43,139 nt of DNA from Trichocoleus sp. (GTDB taxonomy: Bacteria; Cyanobacteriota; Cyanobacteriia; Elainellales; Elainellaceae): the NCBI GenBank assembly GCA_036702865.1, contig DATNQD010000057.1:1-43139 (forward strand), read 5' to 3'. Positions 9,301 to 16,112 of the stretch are shown here, piece by piece. Made by a program: the position numbers and the translations under genes. The first letter of the stretch is position 1. Each line of letters begins with the position of its first letter. The notes under the pieces are model-generated. The model did not search any database. It saw nothing but the letters and a program-made list of their open reading frames with translations, and was not told the DNA's origin.

Positions 9301-11639
9301 TAAATGGACGGACGTTAAGCCTGCAAAACAACGCTCAAATTAACCTCAGCCTCTTTGGTCGGGGGAATGCCGGTAACCTTTTGGTTAGAGTGGATAATAT
9401 CGACATTTCCGGACGCAATGCCGACGGAGACAGCAGTTTCTCTTCGAATGTGGAGGAAAACGGCAACGGACGAGCAGGCAACATTCGGGTAGTCGCCGAT
9501 CGCTTGCGGCTATCTGGAACTGCCAATATCTCTGCTTCGGTCGAGGGAATGGGGCAGGCTGGTGATATTAGCATTCAAGCAAATCAAGTCATTTTGGATC
9601 TAGGCTTTATTCGCTCACAGGCTCGCCGCCAGGCAACAGAAGGCAATGCGGGCAACGTTGCCATTGAGACAGATCAACTCAACCTGCTCAACGGTGGTCA
9701 AATCAGCACAGGCAGCTTTACGAGAGGCAATGCAGGCAATATCACCATTAACGCCGACCGCATTAACATTACTGGAGCAAACCCGAATAACGGACAACCG
9801 AGCGGTATCTTCTCTGTACTTGAGACGCAAGGACGAGGGCGGAGCGGCAATATTGAAATTGAAACCGATTGGCTACAAATTCGAGATGGCATCATTACCG
9901 CTTCTACACGTGGAGTTGGCAATGCCGGAGATTTATTCATTGTTGCCGACCAACTGCAAATGTCAGGCGGCTTAATTTCCTCAACCGTACAGCAAAATGC
10001 ATTGGGCAATGGTGGACGGTTAACGGTTAGCGGGAGACGATTAAATCTCAGCAACGGTGGACAAATTGCAACCATTACGGAAGGAAATGGCAACGCTGGC
10101 AGATTGTTCATCAACGTCGAGCGCATTGATTTAAACGGAGCGCGTCGAACTCAGTTTGCTTCGAGTGCAGGAGAGATCGCTTACAGTGGTTTTGCTTCTT
10201 CAGTGGAGCGGGGCGGTGCTGGCAGGGGCGGTGATCTGCGAGTTGAAACGAATCAACTGCGCGTTCGTAACGGTGCCAGAATCACAGCTGCGACTGAAGG
10301 CATCGGCAGCGCTGGAGATGTAGTGATCGTGGCTCAAGACGGAATTCTACTAGACGGAACGAACCGATTAGGACCCTCTAGCGAAATTAGTAGCTCTAAT
10401 GCCACTGGGTCGCAAGGAAGCAGTGGAACGATTACCCTACAAGCAGGAACGCTGCGAATTGCTGAGGGGGCTGTAATAAATGCTCAGACTGCGAATGCCA
10501 ATCGCGGTGGTAATGTGATAGTTGATGCCAATCTTCTTGAAGCAATAAATGGCGGACAAATTGTGACAACGACCCTGCGAGAAGGACAAGCAGGTAACAT
10601 TACTCTGAACATTCGTGATCGCATTATGCTCTCAGGACGAGAGGCAAATCTTAGACAGCGACAAACTGAAGCCGGAGTAGAGATTCTGCCAAACGCAGGG
10701 CGGGGAGAGAGTGGCTTGTTTGCAAGCAGTCGCAGTGACTCTACTGGAAACGGTGGTCGGATTACCCTCAACACAACAGACCTTGACCTCCGCGATCGTG
10801 CCAGAATTTCGGCTCAAAGCCAGGGAACAGGCGCAGCAGGGGAAGTGATGATTCAAGCTAGAGGGAATGTAACACTTCACGATCGTGCTCAAATTTCAAC
10901 CGCGAGTCGGAGTGAGAATGCTTTGGCGGGTGATCTCATCATCAATGCAGGGGGTACTTTTGCTGCAACGGATGGTGATGTCACCACTTCTGCTGCCAAT
11001 GCCTCTGGTGGCGATATTCGCCTGACTGCTCGTGATATTCGCCTCTACGGCGACAGTGACATCCGCACCAACAGTGCCAGAAACGGCGGCAACATTACCC
11101 TCAATGCAGAAACGATCGTTGCTTTCGACGACAGCGATATTTTTGCCTCAGCCGCTGCCGGAAGCGGGGGGGATATCCGCATCAACACCGCAGCCTTCTT
11201 TGGCAATGCCTATCAACCAGATGCTTTTCCATCAGCAGAAGTGAGCAATCTAGATAGGAACGATCGCGTTGATTTTAATGCAACAGGCAGCATTCGATCT
11301 GGAACCATTTCAACCCCAGATACCAGCTTCATTCAAAACAGCTTGACTGACTTATCTGAAGTGATTGTTGATGCCGATCGACTCATTGCCAATAGTTGTA
11401 TTGCTCGAACCGATTCAGGCGGAACGTTTTTAATTACCGGAGCAGGCGGATTGCCGCCAAGTCCTGGAGTTGCCCCCCTTTCGCCTTTTCCTACAGGTGA
11501 GGTACGAACTGAAATAAGCAGAGACGAATCGAGTTTGTGGCAATCAGGAGATGCGATCGAAGAACCACAAGGTGTGTACCAGTTACCCAATGGTGAGTTA
11601 GTGATGAGCCGCGAATGCGCACTGGATGGAGCTGGCTGA
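6372..11639 (+). CDS. Large TPS exoprotein (TpsA, filamentous haemagglutinin type)
   Basis: A predicted secreted or surface-bound adhesin of 1755 aa. An N-terminal signal sequence (LLIAVGIVILAVTANKPSIA) leads into the TPS secretion domain. That domain has DETLGEERSRVIDR, RGANLFHSF, GSVYFLNPEGV, SRVTGASRSDILGTLGV, NLFLMNPNGI and FGQNARLDVQGSF. The rest is a long right-handed beta-helix built from dozens of imperfect repeats of roughly 40-50 residues keyed by GNAGNI and I.A..L.L.N...I.TST. The end has the module NSCIARTDSGGTFLITGAGG with a single conserved Cys. The start is a GTG with AAAAGGAGC about 9 bases upstream. No TpsB gene is adjacent; the only one in the window is at 25.0-26.9 kb on the other strand. 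Ligand unknown. Confidence 0.93.
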   Translation: MFYSRQHRSLLIAVGIVILAVTANKPSIARPIPDETLGEERSRVIDRSERDFDIDGGARRGANLFHSFQELGVDEGGSVYFLNPEGVTHIFSRVTGASRSDILGTLGVRGAANLFLMNPNGIVFGQNARLDVQGSFAATTANAIGFSEQGFFSATNPEVPSQLLTVNPSAFLFNQIPTSNIINRSARGLTSGVGSTVLLLGGDVVFDRSLLIAPAGFIDVGGLSGTGIVSLAGSEAQPRLAFSAGSPRADVILNGSGIAAPQGGGIRVQSRNLQLNNRAQLATSTGGAADGSGIQLDATGNLEIVNSRVFAGAGAAATGQSGNIHINAGNLTVQNATVETLTQGAGAAGSVHIQAANTATLNAGRILADARSGSTGSGGNVILQTPELIANNNSLISASTFGAGDAGDLTLWGDRLFLDNMSLITTQTNGLGNAGDIWVDTQQLRLQNGTQFVASSFGGGSSGNLLINADQIDLGGISSTGRFSGFLSVLDDKAIGQGGDISIQTDQLRIEDGLISTGTLGQGSAGNIEIHADRASINTGLIEANTGVLNYFGNQLKAAANGNSGNITIRANQLDLNDAFIRTQVGEQARGNAGNILLNVQQLRLFGNSQVSTATYGNGNAGNLAVQADQMILRGVTDNIPTGLFSLVETTGNGQGGSISIQANQIRLEDNATITASTWGNGNAGLITIQADRLFIDDSSITALIRRGAVGNGGNIQIQTNQLQIQNSGAINTSTRGRGNAGNTTIQAERIDLNNSHIISQVLEDVNTNGNSGNITINTQQLNLRNRAQVDTSTFANGSAGNIIVQADQLTLSNSLISSGVALQGQGQGGNLRLNVDQLQLIDRARILTSSLGIGNAGTITIQGQQLDMQNRSSINASTTGMGRGGNILLNIDRMNLNNRSVIGSVEETTVNQRGGNITIRAAELTLSSESAITAAVLGTGAGGEVVIAADRMAFDNSLISTVVVEGASGNAGNITLNGRTLSLQNNAQINLSLFGRGNAGNLLVRVDNIDISGRNADGDSSFSSNVEENGNGRAGNIRVVADRLRLSGTANISASVEGMGQAGDISIQANQVILDLGFIRSQARRQATEGNAGNVAIETDQLNLLNGGQISTGSFTRGNAGNITINADRINITGANPNNGQPSGIFSVLETQGRGRSGNIEIETDWLQIRDGIITASTRGVGNAGDLFIVADQLQMSGGLISSTVQQNALGNGGRLTVSGRRLNLSNGGQIATITEGNGNAGRLFINVERIDLNGARRTQFASSAGEIAYSGFASSVERGGAGRGGDLRVETNQLRVRNGARITAATEGIGSAGDVVIVAQDGILLDGTNRLGPSSEISSSNATGSQGSSGTITLQAGTLRIAEGAVINAQTANANRGGNVIVDANLLEAINGGQIVTTTLREGQAGNITLNIRDRIMLSGREANLRQRQTEAGVEILPNAGRGESGLFASSRSDSTGNGGRITLNTTDLDLRDRARISAQSQGTGAAGEVMIQARGNVTLHDRAQISTASRSENALAGDLIINAGGTFAATDGDVTTSAANASGGDIRLTARDIRLYGDSDIRTNSARNGGNITLNAETIVAFDDSDIFASAAAGSGGDIRINTAAFFGNAYQPDAFPSAEVSNLDRNDRVDFNATGSIRSGTISTPDTSFIQNSLTDLSEVIVDADRLIANSCIARTDSGGTFLITGAGGLPPSPGVAPLSPFPTGEVRTEISRDESSLWQSGDAIEEPQGVYQLPNGELVMSRECALDGAG

Positions 11640-11781
11640 TATGGGCTTGCGGGTTTCTGTAATCGCTGTTTCAGAAAAGCCTATGTTGCAATAGGAAAAA
11701 GCTCAATGCTCAAATTGGTTATCCCTTCTATATTGAATAGTAAGTTAAACAATTAAATGGGTGAATCTGGTCACTTCGTGA

Positions 11782-12531
11782 GTGGATATCAGATGTTGCT
11801 GGTCTTTAATAACAGCAAACAACCCGTCATTGCGAAGCGTAGAATCTGTGCTGTTAGGAATTGGTATCTTGCTACTATTATGGATGGCTGTATCTTGCTG
11901 GCAGATGCAGGCAATGCGCTGGTGGTTTAAACAACAGACAATCGCGCTCTCCACTCATGCTGATCAGATTCAGAATGGGCTACTTCAAGATCTCTTCGCC
12001 ATCCGTCTCCGTCTTCAAGCTCCTTTATCAGAACAGTCAGAAGACGGCATGAGCCAGCAGCAGGCTTGGATCAGTGAGGCAAAAAAACTGCATGATCAGC
12101 TGACACATCTTAATGAAGCGTTGATCCCCCCCTATTTAGCGGAAAGTCTGCCACTTGCGATCCAGTCGCTTCTCAAACAATGGGAATTGTCTCATCCACA
12201 CAATCAGTTGCGGATGGATCTCCCGTATGGCTGGCGACCGGAGCCATTAGAACGAAGCTGGATGATTTTAAAGACGCTGGAAACTCTGCTCAACCTAGCA
12301 ATATCTGCATCGTTACCGCACGTCTCACTAGAAGTGACCCTGATTGATCAATCGCCTCAAGCAGAATTACAGATCAAAGTGACTTATCCCGATCGTCTAA
12401 CCCATCTATCATTAACGCGGACGAGAGAACTAAAATATCTCTGTCACTGCTTTCGATGTCTTGCACCCGGAAGATGTTTCTATTATTCCCGTGCTTTGAC
12501 GGCAGTTTGGCGATTTCAATGGAACTCTTGA
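11782..12531 (+). CDS. Membrane-anchored degenerate histidine-kinase-like protein
   Basis: One N-terminal membrane helix (SVLLGIGILLLLWMAVSCW, about 20-38) is followed by a helical dimerisation-like segment. Its NGLLQDLFAIRLRLQ resembles the DHp region of NarX-type kinases but lacks the usual RELHD phosphorylation box. No N, G1 or G2 box of an ATPase domain is present in the remaining 150 residues, so this is either a scaffold or sensor partner or a decayed kinase. Its end overlaps the regulator gene by about 13 bases, which implies translational coupling. Start uncertain: the GTG at 11782 gives the longest form, and a GTG at 11848 just before the membrane helix is possible. Function is inferred from the neighbouring response regulator and CHASE2 kinase. 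Confidence 0.65.
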   Translation: MDIRCCWSLITANNPSLRSVESVLLGIGILLLLWMAVSCWQMQAMRWWFKQQTIALSTHADQIQNGLLQDLFAIRLRLQAPLSEQSEDGMSQQQAWISEAKKLHDQLTHLNEALIPPYLAESLPLAIQSLLKQWELSHPHNQLRMDLPYGWRPEPLERSWMILKTLETLLNLAISASLPHVSLEVTLIDQSPQAELQIKVTYPDRLTHLSLTRTRELKYLCHCFRCLAPGRCFYYSRALTAVWRFQWNS

Positions 12532-13217
12532 AGAATCTGGATCAGATGATGCAAACCCAATCCCTATCGAAACCACAGACGATCGTTGCGATTGACGATC
12601 ATGAAATGATTCTGAGTGGAATTGTGAACCTGCTGAAGCAAAAATATTCAGAAGCAAGCGTTGAAGTTGCCCAAACGCGGCAGGCAGGCGAAAAACTAGT
12701 TGCCAGCCTCAATCCAGATTTAGCAGTTATTGATTTAGCAATTCCTGAACAGACAGGTGGAAAAGCTTCTGCTGAAGTGGGTGTGATGTTGCTAGAGTCC
12801 CTCATGCAAAAGTATCCCCTCCTTAATATTGCGGTGCTTAGTGCAAATGTGGCTCCTTTGGTACGGCTTAAGCCTCAAATCGACGATCACGAGGCAGGCT
12901 TCACCGTTTCCGACAAAGGCTGGTCAGCCACAGAAATTCTGAAGAAATTAGACATTGCGCTGGATGGGGGCAGATATTTACCCAAAGAAATGAAGCTTGG
13001 TTTAGAACTAAAACCAGAATGGCTAGAACTACTCAGACTCGCGTTCCAAGAAAGTTTAACAGATAAGATGATTGCCAAACGTATGAGTGTTTCGGAGAAA
13101 ACAGTTCAAAACTATTTTCATAAAGTTCAAGATGTATTGGAAGTCTATTCAGAAGAAGGACAAAATCTCCGCATTCAAACTGGAATTAAGGCACGGGCAG
13201 CCGGATTAATTGACTAA
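12519..13217 (+). CDS. NarL/LuxR-type response regulator
   Basis: This is a two-domain regulator of 232 aa. The receiver domain (about 20-150) has the acidic pair in VAIDDHE (26-27), the phospho-acceptor Asp72 in LAVIDLAIPE, a Ser in AVLSAN and a Lys in VSDKGW. The C-terminal LuxR-type helix-turn-helix contains LTDKMIAKRMSVSEKTVQNY, where the recognition helix normally lies. The ATG at 12519 overlaps the upstream kinase-like gene; ATGs at 12546 and 12549 are alternatives, and an ATG-less extension to 12456 is unlikely. The following sensor kinase starts within or just after this stop codon, so the three genes form one signalling unit. Position directly after the exoprotein gene suggests control of adhesion, but no operator was identified. 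Confidence 0.9.
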   Translation: MELLKNLDQMMQTQSLSKPQTIVAIDDHEMILSGIVNLLKQKYSEASVEVAQTRQAGEKLVASLNPDLAVIDLAIPEQTGGKASAEVGVMLLESLMQKYPLLNIAVLSANVAPLVRLKPQIDDHEAGFTVSDKGWSATEILKKLDIALDGGRYLPKEMKLGLELKPEWLELLRLAFQESLTDKMIAKRMSVSEKTVQNYFHKVQDVLEVYSEEGQNLRIQTGIKARAAGLID

Positions 13218-13227
13218 GGTTGATATC

Positions 13228-15156
13228 GTGAACCGATCGAATCTTCTTATTTGGAAGCGAGTCCAGCAAGAACTAGCAGTTTGGCGAGTCGGTGCGCTAC
13301 CAGGTCTGATGGTGATTGGGCTGATTGTGTTTCTGCGGCTGTTGGGATTTCTACAACCAGCAGAATGGTGGGCATTAGACCATTTCTTGCGCGTTCGCCC
13401 AGAGGAGCCGATCGATAAACGTATCTTGATTGTAGGAATTGACGAAGAAGATATTCATGCCATTGGCACTTATCCAATTCCTGACGCTCAACTGGTTCAG
13501 CTTATTCAAAAATTGCAAACTTATCAGCCGAAGGCGATCGGGCTTGACATAATTCGGGATCTCCCAGTTGAACCTGGTCATCAGCAGCTCACTCAACTTT
13601 TTCAAACTTCTAAAAATATTATTGGTATTGAAACAGCAGTTCCAGATGCAAGAGGTAAGCTCATCCAACCGCCTCCGAATTTACCCTCAACACAAGTTGG
13701 GTTTGCAGACCTTGTTCGAGATAGTGATGGAGCCGTACGACGGGCATTAATTGGCACATTAGCCGAGGAAGATTACAAATTTTCGCTCCCATTACTTTTG
13801 ACGGAAAGTTACCTGGCAGACGAAGGACTGGTTTTAGAAAATGGCAGTCGGGACCCAGATGCAATGCGCTTTGGAACATCTGAATTCGATCGCTTTCATC
13901 CAAACTCGGGCAGTTATGTGAACGCAGATGCCGGAGGCAATCAATTTCTGATCAACTTTCGCAGTAGCGCAACCCCGTTTCGGGTGGTGTCTTTATCTGA
14001 GGTCATCCAAAGCGAAATTCCGGATGACTGGATTCGCAATCGCATCATTTTGATTGGCATGATGGCGAGCAGTGCAGGGGATTTACGCAGGACCAATTCA
14101 ATTCAATATGGTGATGCCGGATTCATCTACGGTGTTGAGTTGCATGCCCATATCACCAGTCAGATGCTCAGCACTGTGCTAGATAAACGACCTTGGCTCA
14201 GAGTTTGGGATGATGGATGGGACTATGTCTGGATTCTGGGCTGGGGAATTCTCGGCATTAGCTTAGGACGTTTTTTTATTACGCCGCTCAAAATTCTACT
14301 GGGGTTGGGACTTGCTAGTTTCATCCTGCTCACCGTTTGCTTCTATGTCTTTACACTTGGCTGGTGGTTGCCCATTGTCCCAGCTTGGCTGGTATTGATC
14401 CTCAATGGGGCAGGTTTAACGGCTTCATTATTCTATCGCTATCAACAGGACTTGCAGGCGCGGCTCCAAGATCGCCAACTCGTCATTGAGCAGACCTATA
14501 CTGCAATTCATAATATTCCTGTCCAAACCGTCAAGAGTATGCTGAGCAGCCTGCGTCAGGGGGAGTTATTGATCGATACAATCGGGATTGATCTGGAACG
14601 ATTAGAACAAGAATTACGGGCGATCGAAGAGTCTGTCAGACAGGAGACTTTATCGCAAACAGACACACTATATCTTGCTGGTGGCATCAAGCTTAACTTA
14701 GCTCATCCGATGCATCAGCTTTTGCATGAGGTTTACCGAGCCACGGTCGCGCGAGTTCAAGACTTTCCTCGATTTGCGACAGTCATTAAAATTGTTTCAT
14801 TTGAAGCGATCGATTCTCGATCGCTCACGATCCAGCAAAAGCAAAGTCTTTGTCGATTTATCGAAGAAGCGCTCTGTAATGTGGGGAAGTATGCTGAGGG
14901 AATGACTCGTTTAGAAGTGAGCTGCAAAACTCAAAACGGCTGGAATATCATTCGAGTTGTAGATAATGGTATGGGCATCGAGGATTCAGCTTCTTCCAGA
15001 ACAGGATATGGAACAAAGCAAGCCGTTAATTTAGCACGGCAATTGGGTGGAACGTTTAAGCGCAGCGCTAATCAGCCTAAGGGAACGATTTGTGAGTTGA
15101 TATATCCGATTCGGCAATCCTGGTTTTGGTTTCCCGCCAAGCCACATCATCCTTGA
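13228..15156 (+). CDS. CHASE2-domain sensor histidine kinase
   Basis: This is an inner-membrane sensor kinase of about 642 aa. A first membrane helix (LPGLMVIGLIVFLRLLGF) precedes the periplasmic CHASE2 domain, marked by ALDHFLRVRP, KRILIVGIDEEDI, AIGLDIIRDLP and NRIILIGMMA. Three C-terminal helices (about 335-400) lead to a coiled linker. The phospho-acceptor region has YTAIHNIPVQTVKSML. The ATPase domain shows the N box in EEALCNVGKYAEG, G1 in VVDNGMGIED and G2 in GYGTKQAVNLA. Start choice: the GTG at 13228 has TAAGGT upstream; a TTG at 13210 overlapping the regulator gene would add six residues. It presumably phosphorylates the upstream NarL-type regulator. The ligand is unknown. Confidence 0.9.
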   Translation: MNRSNLLIWKRVQQELAVWRVGALPGLMVIGLIVFLRLLGFLQPAEWWALDHFLRVRPEEPIDKRILIVGIDEEDIHAIGTYPIPDAQLVQLIQKLQTYQPKAIGLDIIRDLPVEPGHQQLTQLFQTSKNIIGIETAVPDARGKLIQPPPNLPSTQVGFADLVRDSDGAVRRALIGTLAEEDYKFSLPLLLTESYLADEGLVLENGSRDPDAMRFGTSEFDRFHPNSGSYVNADAGGNQFLINFRSSATPFRVVSLSEVIQSEIPDDWIRNRIILIGMMASSAGDLRRTNSIQYGDAGFIYGVELHAHITSQMLSTVLDKRPWLRVWDDGWDYVWILGWGILGISLGRFFITPLKILLGLGLASFILLTVCFYVFTLGWWLPIVPAWLVLILNGAGLTASLFYRYQQDLQARLQDRQLVIEQTYTAIHNIPVQTVKSMLSSLRQGELLIDTIGIDLERLEQELRAIEESVRQETLSQTDTLYLAGGIKLNLAHPMHQLLHEVYRATVARVQDFPRFATVIKIVSFEAIDSRSLTIQQKQSLCRFIEEALCNVGKYAEGMTRLEVSCKTQNGWNIIRVVDNGMGIEDSASSRTGYGTKQAVNLARQLGGTFKRSANQPKGTICELIYPIRQSWFWFPAKPHHP

Positions 15157-15336
15157 TAATTCAATAAAGTTAGTCGTTCTTGTTACAGAATCTAGTAAGG
15201 TGTTTGGCAGGGAACAGTAATGCTGAATTGCAGACTTACTCTTACGCTAATCATTAAAACCGTAACTTTAAAGTCGTAACTTTGGATTGTTACCGGTTTA
15301 CCCCCGATTCACCGACTTGATTCATTAGGAGAAGCT

Positions 15337-16101
15337 ATGCATTCAAAGTTGCCCAGGCCCGTTTGGCAAGCTCTGCTTCTTAATTTCCTGTTGCTGCTCA
15401 TTGTTAGCACTGCTGTCCCGGCAACTGCTCAATCAGGACGACGATATACGCCTCGCAATCCATCTTCTCCCAATTCTACCTCTCCAGGTGGGGCAAGAAG
15501 TGGCAGTTGCACCAGTGGAGAAAACAAATCTCTGACTGCCCTCGCGCCTCAAAGCCATGTTGGGCAAACAGCAGCAACCCATCCAACTTTTGTCTGGTAT
15601 GTTCCGGATTCAACGTCGTTACCAATCGACTTTAGGCTGTATACCTATGATTCGAGTGGCAATCTGCAAGCTCGACCGGTTTACCAGACAGAGTTGATGA
15701 GCCAGCCAGGTATCATGACATTAACGCTTCCATCCTCTCAGCCAGGCTTAACGGTTGGACAGCGCTATTACTGGCAGGCAGCATTAATTTGTGATCCGAA
15801 CCATGGTTCTGAAGATGTTATCGTTAGCGCTGAAATGACTGTGGTTGGCAATACGTTGCCTGAGCCTGAGCGCTGGTATGACCTACTAGAATCGACGTTA
15901 ATGAAAACCAACGCTTCCTCTCAATTCACAGTTGTTGCTCTGCTCTCTCAATTAGCAGACCTGGAACGTACAGCAGCGCAAGAAGTAGCCAATTCTACTA
16001 ACAACGCAACAGCGAACCATCGCTTGAAGCTGCAAGAAAGAAGTGCTGCTATTTTACAGCACAGCGAAAACCTAATTCAGATTATTGAGGCGGAACGATA
16101 G
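15337..16101 (+). CDS. DUF928-family secreted protein
   Basis: This 254-aa protein has a signal peptide (LLLNFLLLLIVSTAVPATAQS) and then a Ser/Pro/Gly-rich linker. The DUF928 fold follows, recognised by SLTALAPQSHVGQTAATHPTFVWYVP, IDFRLYTYDSSGNL and YWQAALICDPN. A good AGGAGAAG site precedes the ATG. The family is largely cyanobacterial and often lies near CHAT, CHASE2 and TPS genes, as here; its molecular function is not known. It converges with the CHAT-TPR gene, with only 11 bases between the two stop codons and no obvious terminator. Confidence 0.88.
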   Translation: MHSKLPRPVWQALLLNFLLLLIVSTAVPATAQSGRRYTPRNPSSPNSTSPGGARSGSCTSGENKSLTALAPQSHVGQTAATHPTFVWYVPDSTSLPIDFRLYTYDSSGNLQARPVYQTELMSQPGIMTLTLPSSQPGLTVGQRYYWQAALICDPNHGSEDVIVSAEMTVVGNTLPEPERWYDLLESTLMKTNASSQFTVVALLSQLADLERTAAQEVANSTNNATANHRLKLQERSAAILQHSENLIQIIEAER

Positions 16102-16112
16102 TTTGCTTTTCT

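Noticed and set aside
6608-10892. Many minus-strand frames inside the large exoprotein gene
   Set aside because: They mirror the repeated codons of the beta-helix; none has a ribosome-binding site or a recognisable domain.
6900-11100. Regular repeats in the exoprotein gene as a possible CRISPR array
   Set aside because: The repeats are degenerate coding repeats keyed by GNAGNI, not identical units with unique spacers.
11644-11681. Hairpin after the first exoprotein gene (TTTCTG/CAGAAA with GGCTT/AAGCC) as a terminator
   Set aside because: The stem is weak and lacks a following T-run on the plus strand.
12456-12518. Upstream extension of the response regulator
   Set aside because: It lies entirely within the preceding gene, and the receiver domain is complete from the ATG at 12519.
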